Assembly: GCF_014654205.1 (NCBI RefSeq)
Contig: NZ_BNAW01000012.1
Location: 62,001 to 126,000, forward strand
Origin: Amycolatopsis bullii
GTDB lineage: Bacteria; Actinomycetota; Actinomycetes; Mycobacteriales; Pseudonocardiaceae
Direction of reading: 5' to 3'
Length of the DNA: 64,000 nucleotides
Part shown: piece after piece, positions 47,144-55,936 of the stretch
Numbering within the stretch: the stretch's first letter is position 1
How the letters are laid out: the number at the start of each line of letters is the position of its first letter
Program-made: the position numbers and the translations under genes
The notes under the pieces: model-generated
Told to the model about the DNA's origin: nothing
The model's database searches: none
Seen by the model: the letters and a program-made list of their open reading frames with translations, nothing else

Positions 47144-47479
47144 GTGTTGTTCCTTCCGGTGGGCAGGACGTGGTCGCGCAGTTACGGGCGGGCGAGCGGG
47201 GGTGCCCGCCTGCCCGGAACACGGCGCTCGGCTGCCGGAAGTTCGCCCGTCGCGGCGGTGTGTGGCGACGAGCCGTACCGGGTATCTGGGTGCATCTTCG
47301 ACCTTCGATCCTGCGCATTCCGGTCAACTTCGATGACTGAACTGTGCAACTATCGTGCACCTTGATCGCCGCCCACGTCAAGGAGCAGTGACTTTCCCGG
47401 GTCCGCACGCACGGTGACCGCACGCATGGCAGCATCACGCGGGCGCCGTCGTGGCGTGTTCTTCGCGAAGGGGAGTGCT
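47144..47479. promoter_or_regulatory. Divergent pdxA/Hsp70 intergenic region with operator-like repeats
   Basis: 336 bp without a gene. It is less GC-rich around 47280-47370 and holds three CTTCGA copies (TTCGA at 47297, 47304 and 47329) and an inverted repeat GTGCA-N7-TGCAC (47344-47360). DeoR-type repressors often bind repeated short elements of this kind. Promoters for both neighbours must lie here, but I cannot fix their boxes. Confidence 0.4.
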
Positions 47480-49318
47480 GTGCGGATCCTGTCGGTGGAC
47501 CTCGGGACGTCCAACACCGTCGCCGTGCTTTCGGCGCACGGGATGCCGCCCCGGGTCGTCGAAGTGGACGGCTCGGCCAACATGCCGTCGGCGGTGTTCG
47601 CCACCGAAGAGGGCACGATCATGGTCGGCCGCGACGCCGAGCGGCGCGCCCGGCTCGACCCCACGCGCTTCGAACCGAACCCCAAGCGCCGCATCGACGA
47701 GCAGACCCTGTTGCTCGGCACCGACGTCGTCCCGGTGACCGACGCGCTGGCCGCCATCCTGCGCCGGGTGCTCGAGGAGACCTCCCGCCAGCTCGGCGGC
47801 GAGCAGCCCGACGAGGTCCGGCTGACCCACCCCGCGCAGTGGGGGCAGACTCGCCGGAACGTGCTGATGTCCGCCGCCCGGCTCGCCGGGATGGGCCCGA
47901 ACATCCTGCTGGTGCCCGAGCCCGTGGCCGCCGCGGCGCACTTCGCGTCGTTCCCCGGCAAGTCGCTCGCGCCCGGCCAGGCGCTCGCCGTCTACGACCT
48001 CGGCGCGGGCACCTTCGACGTCGCGGTCGTCGGCGCCACGCAGAACGGGTTCACCGTGCTCGCCGAGGACGGCCTGCCCGACCTGGGCGGCCTCGACGTC
48101 GACCAGGCGCTCATGGTGCACGTCGGGCGCGAGGTGTCGCACTCGGACCCGCAGCGCTGGCAGCGGCTGCTGCGCCCGGAGTCCACCGGCGACCGGCGCA
48201 CCCGGCGTGCCCTGCAGGAGGACGTCAAGGCGGCCAAGGAGGCGCTGTCGCGGCACCCGCAGACCGAGGTGCCGATGCCCGAGCCGTTCAAGGACGTCCT
48301 CGTCACGCGCGGCGAACTGGAAGGCCTGGTCCGGCCGGCGATGCTGCGCAGCGTCGAGCTGCTGTCGCGGACGCTGCGGTCGTCCGGGCTGACCCCGGAC
48401 CGGCTGGCCGGCATCTACCTCGTCGGCGGGTCGAGCCGACTGCCGCTGGTCGGCACGATGATCGCGGAGAAGCTCGGTGTCGTGCCGGCCAGCCTCGACC
48501 AGCCGGAGACCGCCGTCGCGCTCGGCGCGCAGCACGTGGCCCGCGACGGGCTGTCCGTGCGCACCCAGAACGTCGAAGGGGCGGTGGCCGCGGGCGCTCC
48601 GCCGCACCGCCCGCAGTACGCTCCGCCGCCTCCGCCGCAGTACCCGGGCTACGCGCCGTCGAACTTCCCGCCCAGCGGCCCGCAGCCGGTGCCGTCGAAC
48701 TTCCCGGCGTACTCGCCCGCGCCGGAGAAGGCCGAGCCGCGCGGGAAGAAGAAACTGCTGATCGGGATCGCCGCCGCGGTCGTCGTGGTGCTCGCGGCCG
48801 GGCTGACCTTCTTCCTCACGTCGTCGTCCTCGGTGGCGACCTACACCGCGGACCAGTGCAAGACGCCGGGACAAGAGGACGACAAGGGCTTCACGGGGTG
48901 CCTGCGCCAGCTGGCCGGGAAGATCGCCGACACCGGCGACTGCAAGCCGGGCATGGGCAACGGCCCGGCGGCGCCGGCGCAGCGCCTGGGGGCCGCGTCG
49001 ACCTGCTCCGCACCGGGCCGGGCGGGCACGCAGGTGACCTACGTCCACGGCGACGACGCCGACGCGCTCAAGCAGTACACCGACGGCCTGCTCGCCTCGG
49101 CGGGCGGTGACCGCACCGAGGCCGACTGGGGCGGCAACGGTCTCAAGGGGCACTACTCGTCGGCCGCGGGGAAGACGTCGGCGGTGCTCGTGTTCACGGT
49201 GTCGGACCGGCCGCTGGCCGGGTTCATCTACCAGCTGAACACGAGTGAGCAGGCGGCGGCGACCACGCCCGGCACGCTGGCCGACTACTTCGAGGCGAGC
49301 GTTCAGCCGGGTCGGTAG
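47480..49318 (+). CDS. Membrane-anchored Hsp70-family protein
   Basis: A 612-residue protein. The N-terminal ATPase domain has all three Hsp70/actin loops: SVDLGTSNTVAV, VYDLGAGTFDVAVV and YLVGGSSRLPLVG. Instead of the usual substrate-binding domain, it has a Pro/Tyr/Gln-rich linker (PPPPPQYPGYAPSNFPP), one membrane helix (KLLIGIAAAVVVVLAAGLTFFL) and an extracytoplasmic domain of about 150 residues with four cysteines. An actinobacterial Hsp70 variant; function unknown, perhaps transmembrane signalling or envelope stress. GTG 47480 has GGGGAG 6 bases upstream. It is divergent from the pdxA operon. Confidence 0.88.
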   Translation: MRILSVDLGTSNTVAVLSAHGMPPRVVEVDGSANMPSAVFATEEGTIMVGRDAERRARLDPTRFEPNPKRRIDEQTLLLGTDVVPVTDALAAILRRVLEETSRQLGGEQPDEVRLTHPAQWGQTRRNVLMSAARLAGMGPNILLVPEPVAAAAHFASFPGKSLAPGQALAVYDLGAGTFDVAVVGATQNGFTVLAEDGLPDLGGLDVDQALMVHVGREVSHSDPQRWQRLLRPESTGDRRTRRALQEDVKAAKEALSRHPQTEVPMPEPFKDVLVTRGELEGLVRPAMLRSVELLSRTLRSSGLTPDRLAGIYLVGGSSRLPLVGTMIAEKLGVVPASLDQPETAVALGAQHVARDGLSVRTQNVEGAVAAGAPPHRPQYAPPPPPQYPGYAPSNFPPSGPQPVPSNFPAYSPAPEKAEPRGKKKLLIGIAAAVVVVLAAGLTFFLTSSSSVATYTADQCKTPGQEDDKGFTGCLRQLAGKIADTGDCKPGMGNGPAAPAQRLGAASTCSAPGRAGTQVTYVHGDDADALKQYTDGLLASAGGDRTEADWGGNGLKGHYSSAAGKTSAVLVFTVSDRPLAGFIYQLNTSEQAAATTPGTLADYFEASVQPGR

Positions 49319-49349
49319 GCGATCGCGCCCGCCGGTTAGAGTGGGTTCG

Positions 49350-49544
49350 ATGCGGATCACGGTTTTCCGGCGGCTGATGGCCGAGGAGTTCGGTCCCGGG
49401 CGGGCCCAGGTGCTGGCCAGGGACCACGTCCTGAGCGGGCTCGGCGGACGCACCGTCGACCAGGCGCTGACCGCGGGAATCCCCGCCAAGGAGATCTGGC
49501 GCGAGGTCTGCGACGCCTTCGACGTCCCGGCCGAACGGCGCTGA
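49350..49544 (+). CDS. DUF3046 small protein (Rv2738c-like)
   Basis: A 64-residue protein, MRITVFRRLMAEEFG..., ending DVPAERR. It matches the DUF3046 proteins that sit before recA in mycobacteria (Rv2738c). Function unknown. Leaderless: TAGAGT (49337-49342) lies 7 bases before the ATG. A longer frame starts upstream but overlaps the Hsp70 gene and is not coding-like. Confidence 0.85.
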   Translation: MRITVFRRLMAEEFGPGRAQVLARDHVLSGLGGRTVDQALTAGIPAKEIWREVCDAFDVPAERR

Positions 49545-49616
49545 CCTGCGGTTCTGTGGACCGGCACCGACCCGGGCGGGGGAAAATCCTACCGCAAGGG
49601 TGTGTCGCTGCCGACC

Positions 49617-49632
49617 TCGAACAGGTGTTCGT
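49617..49632 (+). promoter_or_regulatory. LexA SOS box of recA
   Basis: TCGAAC-AGGT-GTTCGT at 49617-49632, one base off the consensus, 152 bases before the recA start. Confidence 0.85.
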
Positions 49633-49689
49633 CTAAGGTGTTGTCCACATCGGGTCCAGCGATCCACAGATTGGGCGCCGCGCCTGGAA

Positions 49690-49712
49690 TTGTCGGTCCC
49701 CGCCGCTAGCGT
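49690..49712 (+). promoter_or_regulatory. RecA-NDp-type promoter of recA
   Basis: TTGTCGGTC (49690-49698), 8 bases, then TAGCGT (49707-49712). This fits the mycobacterial LexA-independent damage promoter TTGTCRGTG-N8-TAnnnT with one mismatch. It would start recA about 65 bases before the ATG. Confidence 0.6.
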
Positions 49713-49783
49713 CGGACCGGACAGCTGAAGAACCGACACAGAGAGCCCTCGACGGGGCCTCCGACCAGCGAGGTGGACTTTCC

Positions 49784-50830
<1,047 letters not shown>

Positions 50831-50838
50831 TCGGAGAA

Positions 50839-51262
50839 GCTGCGGGATTGGGTGAGGTGTGCTGCGGGATTGGGTGAGGTGTACTCGCGGAGTGCGCTCG
50901 CCCTTATCCCTCCGCCGTGTTCTCCGGGGGTCGAACCCCCGGACCCCCGCCAGGGGGCGAGCCCCCTGGACCCCCGGTGGGGTTGCGTTGCGCGTTGACC
51001 CGCGCGCCGGGTGCTGCGCGGCATCGGTGATGCTCGGTTTGGTCACGTGCGGGCCGGGCTGGTGAGGAGCTGCGGGATTGGGTGAGGTGTGCTCGCGGAG
51101 TGCGCTCGCCCTTATCCCTCCGCCGTGTCTTCCGGGGGGCGAACCCCCGGACCCCCGCCAGGGGGCAAGCCCCCTGGACCCCGGTGGGGTTGCGTTGGGT
51201 GGTGACCCGCGCGCCGGGTGGTGCGTGGCATCGGTGACGCTCGGCTTTGGTGGTGTGCAGCT
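50839..51262. repeat. Tandem 208-bp duplication between recA and recX
   Basis: The 463 bp between recA and recX hold no gene but a near-identical repeat, copy A from 50861 and copy B from 51069 (period 208, 207 near the end). The opening 22-mer begins CTGCGGGATTGGGTGAGG after a G and also occurs once more at 50839-50860, so the element is partly triplicated. Each copy carries two strong palindromes: GGGGGT-CGA-ACCCCC (copy B slightly altered) and CCAGGGGG-CGAG-CCCCCTGG (CAAG loop in copy B). These could act as terminators for recA. The reverse strand is open through it, but that is a shadow. Confidence 0.8.
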
Positions 51263-51293
51263 GTGGTTGGCGTGAGAACGAGGAGTGATCTGG

Positions 51294-51839
51294 GTGGCCA
51301 GGGCGCCGAAGGTGCCGCCGGCCGAGCTTGCTCCTGAGGAGCGGTACAAGAAGGCCAAGGAGATCTGCTTCGATCTCCTGGCCGCTCGGCCGCGGACCCA
51401 GGAAGAGCTGCGGCAGGCGTTGCACCGCAAGGGGTTCGACGAACAGACCTGCGAGACCCTGCTCGGCAAACTCGACCGGGCAGGGCTGGTCAACGACGCG
51501 GAGTTCGCGGAACTGTGGGTGAAATCCCGGCACGCGAACCAAGGCCTGTCCCGCACCGCGCTGGTGGCCGAGCTGCGACGCAAAGGCGTCGACGGCGAGG
51601 TCGCCGCGCAGGCGGCCGGCGAAGTCGACCGCGAATCCGAGGAACAGATGGCCAGGGAACTGGTCCGCAAACGCCTCGGCTCGCTCGGCAACGTCGACGA
51701 ACAGACCGCCCTCCGGCGGCTGCTCGGCTTCCTCGCGCGCAAGGGCTACCCGCAAGGGCTGGCCTACACCGTGATCAGGGAGGAACTCCGCGAGTACGGC
51801 GCGGAGTCCACCCTGCTCGACGACGCGGTCATCGACTGA
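51294..51839 (+). CDS. recX: Regulatory protein RecX
   Basis: RecX binds RecA filaments and inhibits strand exchange and ATPase. The 181-residue protein is three-helix RecX repeats: CFDLLAARPRTQEELRQALHRKGFDEQTCETLLGKLDRAGLVNDAEFAELW and two further units, all Arg/Leu/Glu-rich. GTG 51294 is 8 bases after AGGAG; the GTG at 51285 overlaps that site. It follows recA after the repeat, as in mycobacteria (Rv2736c), though the repeats may uncouple their transcription. Confidence 0.93.
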   Translation: MARAPKVPPAELAPEERYKKAKEICFDLLAARPRTQEELRQALHRKGFDEQTCETLLGKLDRAGLVNDAEFAELWVKSRHANQGLSRTALVAELRRKGVDGEVAAQAAGEVDRESEEQMARELVRKRLGSLGNVDEQTALRRLLGFLARKGYPQGLAYTVIREELREYGAESTLLDDAVID

Positions 51840-52008
51840 CCGGCACCGGACGCGGGCCGGGGGCCAGGGTGAGGTGCGCCAGCCTGCGGGCGGGGTCGGG
51901 GGCGGGAGCGAAGTCCGCCGGTTGGTGGCGGCCCTCGCTCACCTGTTGCCGGGTGCGGGGTTCGGTCGGCGAGCCGGGACTCGTGCCAGGGCGGCTGGCA
52001 GCCGGTAC

Positions 52009-52041
52009 CCGGCGGTCCGAGCGGTGCTTGCGGACCGCCGG
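52009..52041. terminator. Terminator between convergent recX and eda
   Basis: Perfect 11-bp stem CCGGCGGTCCG (52009-52019) with CGGACCGCCGG (52031-52041), 11-base loop, 6 bases from the end of eda. The 170 bases between recX and this hairpin show nothing else recognisable. Confidence 0.75.
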
Positions 52042-52047
52042 CAACAA

Positions 52048-52653
52048 CTACAGGCCGGCAGCCTCCGCGGCCAGCTTCTCGATCGTGGCCGGGTCGAGCG
52101 AGGCCGTCAGCCACGAGCCGCCGATGCAGCCGACGTTCGGCAGCGCCAGGTAGGACGGCGCCGAAGCCACGGTGATCCCGCCGGTGGGGCAGAAGCGCAA
52201 CGACGGCAACGGACCCGCGATCGACTTCAGGTACGCGACGCCGCCGGAGGCCTCCGCCGGGAAGAACTTCAGCGCCGTGAGCCCGCGCTCGGCCAGCCGC
52301 ATCGCCTCGGACACCGTGCTCGCGCCGGGCAGGAACGGCAGCCCGGTCTCGAAGCACGCGTCGACGACGGCGTCCGTGCAGCCGGGCGTCACGAGGAACT
52401 TCGCGCCCGCGTCGGCCGCCTGCTTCGCCTGGTCCGGCGAGACGACGGTGCCGGCGCCGATGACGATGTCCGGCACCTCCGCGGCGACGCGCTCGATCGC
52501 CGACAACGCGGCCGGCGTGCGCAGGGTCAGCTCGATGACCCCGATCCCGCCGGCGAGCAGGGCCCGGGCCGTGGGCACCGCGTCGTCGGCGTCGTCGATC
52601 ACCACGACGGGCATCACGGGGGACAGCTCGAGCAGGTCCTGACCGGTGGTCAC
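52048..52653 (-). CDS. eda: 2-dehydro-3-deoxyphosphogluconate aldolase
   Basis: Eda splits KDPG into pyruvate and glyceraldehyde 3-phosphate, the last step of the Entner-Doudoroff pathway. A 201-residue TIM barrel: [13 protein letters not shown] with the base Glu and substrate Arg, [12 protein letters not shown], and the Schiff-base Lys in [17 protein letters not shown] follows. GTG 52653 overlaps the edd stop (GTGA). Confidence 0.95.
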   Translation of the reverse strand: MTTGQDLLELSPVMPVVVIDDADDAVPTARALLAGGIGVIELTLRTPAALSAIERVAAEVPDIVIGAGTVVSPDQAKQAADAGAKFLVTPGCTDAVVDACFETGLPFLPGASTVSEAMRLAERGLTALKFFPAEASGGVAYLKSIAGPLPSLRFCPTGGITVASAPSYLALPNVGCIGGSWLTASLDPATIEKLAAEAAGL

Positions 52654-54533
52654 TGACCAACCTCCTGGGTTGTGAAAGCGGGCGTTCCGAAGTGCTCCGG
52701 CGTCAGCCCGCCGAACACCGATGCGCCCTGGTCAGCTGGGCCGACGGCACGGCGCAACGCGGCGAACAGCTCTCGGCCGGTGCCGGTCCAGGATGCTTCG
52801 GACGGCGGGGTGTCCACAAGTTCACGCCGGGCGAGTTCTTCGTCACCGACCAGCACGTCGAGCGAACCCGCGGAAGCGTCGAGCCGGATCACATCTCCGT
52901 CCGCGACGCGGGCGATCACGCCGCCCGCCGCGGCTTCCGGCGTCACCTGGATGGCGGCCGGGATCTTGCCCGACGCGCCCGACATGCGGCCGTCGGTGAG
53001 CAACGCCACGGCGTGCCCGCGGTCCATCAGCACACCCAGCGCGGGTGTCAGGCCGTGCAGCTCCGGCATGCCGTTGGCCTGCGGGCCCTGCTGCCGGATC
53101 ACCACGACGACGTCCCGGTCCAGCTCGCCGGCCTCGAACGCGGCGGTGAAGTCCTCCTGGGTGGTGAACACCCGCGCCGGCGCCTGGACGACCCGGTGCT
53201 CGGGCGCCACCGCGGACACCTTCACCACCGCGCGGCCGAGGTTGCCCTCGACCATCCGCAGCCCACCGTCCGCGGCGAACGGCCGCCACGCCGGGCGCAG
53301 GACGTCCTCGTCGAGGCTGCGGGTGGGGACGTCCCGCCAGACCAGCTCGCCGTCGGACAGGATCGGCTCGGCGCGGTAGCGGTGCAGGCCGAACCCGGCC
53401 ACCGTGTGCACGTCCTCGTGCAGCAGCCCGGCGTCGAGCAGCGTGCCGACCAGGAACTGGATGCCGCCGGCGGCGTGGAAGTGGTTGATGTCGGCGCTGC
53501 CGTTGGGGTAGACCCGCGCCAGCAGCGGCACGACGGCCGAGAGGTCGGAGAAGTCGTCCCAGGTCAGCTGGATGCCCGCGGCCGCGGCGATCGCGACCAA
53601 GTGCATCGTGTGGTTGGTCGAGCCGCCGGTCGCGAGCAGCGCGATGACGCCGTTGACGAACGCCTTCTCGTCGAGGATCCGCGAGACCGGCGTGTACTCC
53701 TCTCCGCGCGAAATCGCCACGACCCGGCGCCCGGCTTCCTCGGTGAGCGCCTGGCGCAACGAAGAACCCGGCTGGACGAAGCTGGCACCAGGCAGGTGCA
53801 GGCCCATCACCTCGACGACCATCTGGTTCGAGTTGGCGGTGCCGTAGAAGGTGCAGGTGCCGGCCGAGTGGTACGACGCCGCTTCGGCGTCGAGGAGGTC
53901 TTCGCGGGTCGCGCGCCCCTCGGCGTACAGCTGCCGGACGCGCGCCTTCTCCTTGTTCGGCAGCCCCGAGTTCATCGGGCCCGCGGGCACCAGCAGAGCA
54001 GGCAGGTGACCGAAGGACAGCGCACCGATCAGCAACCCGGGCACGATCTTGTCGCAGACGCCCAGCAGCAGCGCGGCGTCGAACATGTCGTGCGACAGCG
54101 CGATCGCCGTCGACATCGCGATGACTTCGCGGCTGAACAGCGACAGCTCCATGCCCGCGCGGCCCTGCGTGATGCCGTCGCACATCGCGGGCACGCCGCC
54201 GGCGAACTGGGCGACCCCGCCGGCCGAGCGCACGGACTTCTTCAGCCACGCCGGGTACTCCTGCATCGGCTGGTGCGCCGAGAGCAGGTCGTTGTAGGAC
54301 GACACGATCGCGACACCGGGAGCGCGCGCGGCCCGCAGCGCTTCCTTGTCGACGCCGTCCATCGCGGCGAAGCCGTGGGCGAGGTTGCTGCACGCGAGGC
54401 CGCGGCGGACCGGGCCGTCGGCGTGCGCGGCGGCCATGCGGTCGAGGTAGGCGGTGCGGGTCGCGGCACTGCGCGCGGCGATGCGGGCGGTGACTTCGGC
54501 GATGACGGGGTGCAACGATGGGGTCGGGCTCAT
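52650..54533 (-). CDS. edd: 6-phosphogluconate dehydratase
   Basis: Edd makes KDPG from 6-phosphogluconate. A 627-residue ILVD/EDD-family Fe-S dehydratase with the cluster cysteines in [21 protein letters not shown] and [25 protein letters not shown] and [16 protein letters not shown] are landmarks that favour Edd over dihydroxy-acid dehydratase, as does the eda gene next to it. ATG 54533 ([15 protein letters not shown]) is preferred over an upstream GTG at 54611 because GGAG precedes it and the promoter lies between. Divergent from the sdh operon. Confidence 0.95.
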   Translation of the reverse strand: MSPTPSLHPVIAEVTARIAARSAATRTAYLDRMAAAHADGPVRRGLACSNLAHGFAAMDGVDKEALRAARAPGVAIVSSYNDLLSAHQPMQEYPAWLKKSVRSAGGVAQFAGGVPAMCDGITQGRAGMELSLFSREVIAMSTAIALSHDMFDAALLLGVCDKIVPGLLIGALSFGHLPALLVPAGPMNSGLPNKEKARVRQLYAEGRATREDLLDAEAASYHSAGTCTFYGTANSNQMVVEVMGLHLPGASFVQPGSSLRQALTEEAGRRVVAISRGEEYTPVSRILDEKAFVNGVIALLATGGSTNHTMHLVAIAAAAGIQLTWDDFSDLSAVVPLLARVYPNGSADINHFHAAGGIQFLVGTLLDAGLLHEDVHTVAGFGLHRYRAEPILSDGELVWRDVPTRSLDEDVLRPAWRPFAADGGLRMVEGNLGRAVVKVSAVAPEHRVVQAPARVFTTQEDFTAAFEAGELDRDVVVVIRQQGPQANGMPELHGLTPALGVLMDRGHAVALLTDGRMSGASGKIPAAIQVTPEAAAGGVIARVADGDVIRLDASAGSLDVLVGDEELARRELVDTPPSEASWTGTGRELFAALRRAVGPADQGASVFGGLTPEHFGTPAFTTQEVGQ

Positions 54534-54609
54534 GTCCGGCTCCGGATCACTGGGGATGGGGTGGTCCGCGGGACGGCAGCGCTGACGCCTCAGGGTCGTG
54601 ACACTGGCC

Positions 54610-54659
54610 ACACTACCTCGGGAAAACGCCGGATCAAAATCGATTCAGAAGATCGATTT
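54610..54659 (-). promoter_or_regulatory. edd promoter with AT-rich palindromic operator
   Basis: On the minus strand TTGATC (54637-54632) and TAGTGT (54615-54610) are 16 bases apart. A perfect palindrome AAATCGAT-N7-ATCGATTT (54637-54659) touches the -35 box. It stands out by its AT content and is probably the binding site of a regulator of the Entner-Doudoroff genes; the regulator is not in the window. Confidence 0.55.
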
Positions 54660-54690
54660 GCGTGACCCCGATCACCTCCGGAACCGTTAG

Positions 54691-54706
54691 TGTGCTAGTT
54701 GTCACA
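54691..54706 (+). promoter_or_regulatory. Crp/GlxR-like site upstream of the sdh operon
   Basis: TGTGC-TAGTTG-TCACA, one base off TGTGA-N6-TCACA. Flanking AG and CT extend the symmetry to 54689-54708. It lies 90 bases before the first gene of the sdh operon. GlxR/Crp control of sdh is known in related actinobacteria. Confidence 0.5.
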
Positions 54707-54781
54707 CTGCACGACGCGTGGCAGTGCCTTCGAAGGTTGCCTTCGCCGGTTCCCTGCCAGCCCCACCACACGGGAGGCATG

Positions 54782-55069
54782 ATGTCCACCTCCGAGATCG
54801 CCGAGCTGCGGCGAACCATCGGCCAGCTCCGGCAGTGCGTCGGCGCACTGCGCTCTCGCTACGGCGACGCGTCGGCCGTGCGCCGGCTCGCCAACGACGT
54901 CGAGCGCCTCGACATCGACACCGCGGACCTCGACGGCGTGCCCCTCGCGGTGCCCGCGCAGGCGAAGGCCGCGGAGCGCGTCCCCGTCCCCGACACCCCC
55001 TACGACCCGGCGCTGTGGCACGGCGCCGATGACGAAGGCGTCGGCGGCTACAAGCGCGACCAGCGGTGA
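54782..55069 (+). CDS. Small helical protein of the sdh operon (Rv0250c-like)
   Basis: A 95-residue cytosolic protein beginning MSTSEIAELRRTIGQLRQCVGALRSRYGD, a heptad-like helix, followed by a short Asp-rich segment and a C-terminus ending YKRDQR. Size and place match mycobacterial Rv0250c, upstream of the Sdh1 genes. Function unknown. ATG 54782 or the immediately preceding ATG 54779 is the start, with GGGAGG close upstream. The stop overlaps sdhC (GTGA). Confidence 0.75.
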   Translation: MSTSEIAELRRTIGQLRQCVGALRSRYGDASAVRRLANDVERLDIDTADLDGVPLAVPAQAKAAERVPVPDTPYDPALWHGADDEGVGGYKRDQR

Positions 55070-55890
55070 GCGCTCCCGCTGACAACGGCGTCGGCACCGG
55101 CGTCCGGGCTCCCAAGCGGGCCCGGATCGCCGAGCGCACCCTCCGCACGGACCGGTGGTGGCTCCAGCCGCTGCTGACCGTGCTCGGACTGTCGGCGTTC
55201 ATCGTCTACGCGACGGTCCGGTCGTTCGTGCGCACCGCCTACTGGGTGCCCGACTACCACTACCTGACGCCGTTCTACTCGCCCTGCCTGTCCACTTCCT
55301 GCGTCGAAGGCTCGAGCCACTTCGGCCACTGGTTCGGCGACCTGCCCGGGTTCATCCCGCTCGGCTTCGTCGTGCTGCCGTTCCTGCTCGGGTTCCGGCT
55401 GACCTGCTACTACTACCGCAAGGCCTACTACCGGTCGGTGTGGTTCTCCCCGCCCGCCTGCGCCGTCGCGGAACCGCACGCCAAGTACACCGGCGAGACG
55501 CGGCTGCCGCTGATCATCCAGAACGTCCACCGCTACTTCTTCTACGTCGCGCTGATCGTCTCGCTGGTCAACACCTACGACGCGATCACGGCGTTCCACG
55601 GCAAGACCGGCGGCTTCGGCTTCGGGCTCGGCAACATCATCCTGCTGGGCAACGTGATCCTGCTCTGGGCCTACACGCTGTCGTGCCACTCGTGCCGGCA
55701 CGTGACCGGCGGGCGGCTGAAGCACTTCTCCAAGCACCCGGTGCGCTACTGGATCTGGACGCAGGTCACGAAGCTCAACACCCGCCACATGACGCTGGCC
55801 TGGACGACGCTCGGCACGCTGGTGCTGACCGACTTCTACGTCATGCTCGTCGCCAGCGGCGCGATCTCGGACCTTCGGTTCGTGAACTAG
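55066..55890 (+). CDS. sdhC: Succinate dehydrogenase membrane anchor subunit
   Basis: A 274-residue membrane subunit like mycobacterial Sdh1 SdhC (Rv0249c), with about five membrane helices. FYSPCLSTSCVEGSSHFGHWFG and LSCHSCRHVTGG concentrate Cys and His at helix ends. Mycobacterial Sdh1 has been reported to hold a Rieske-type cluster in the membrane, and these residues are the natural ligand candidates. It passes electrons from SdhB to menaquinone. GTG 55066 is set by the overlap with the small gene. Confidence 0.85.
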   Translation: MSAPADNGVGTGVRAPKRARIAERTLRTDRWWLQPLLTVLGLSAFIVYATVRSFVRTAYWVPDYHYLTPFYSPCLSTSCVEGSSHFGHWFGDLPGFIPLGFVVLPFLLGFRLTCYYYRKAYYRSVWFSPPACAVAEPHAKYTGETRLPLIIQNVHRYFFYVALIVSLVNTYDAITAFHGKTGGFGFGLGNIILLGNVILLWAYTLSCHSCRHVTGGRLKHFSKHPVRYWIWTQVTKLNTRHMTLAWTTLGTLVLTDFYVMLVASGAISDLRFVN

Positions 55891-55936
55891 TTCTTCCCAA
55901 CAACAGACGTCCCCAGTTCCGAGGTGGAATCTCTTC

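Noticed and set aside
47380..47479. An Hsp70 start at GTG 47414
   Set aside because: It would add 22 Arg-rich residues ahead of the conserved VRILSVDLGTSN; GTG 47480 has a proper ribosome site.
50861..51262. Insertion sequence between recA and recX
   Set aside because: The repeated unit carries no transposase, no terminal inverted repeats and no target duplication.
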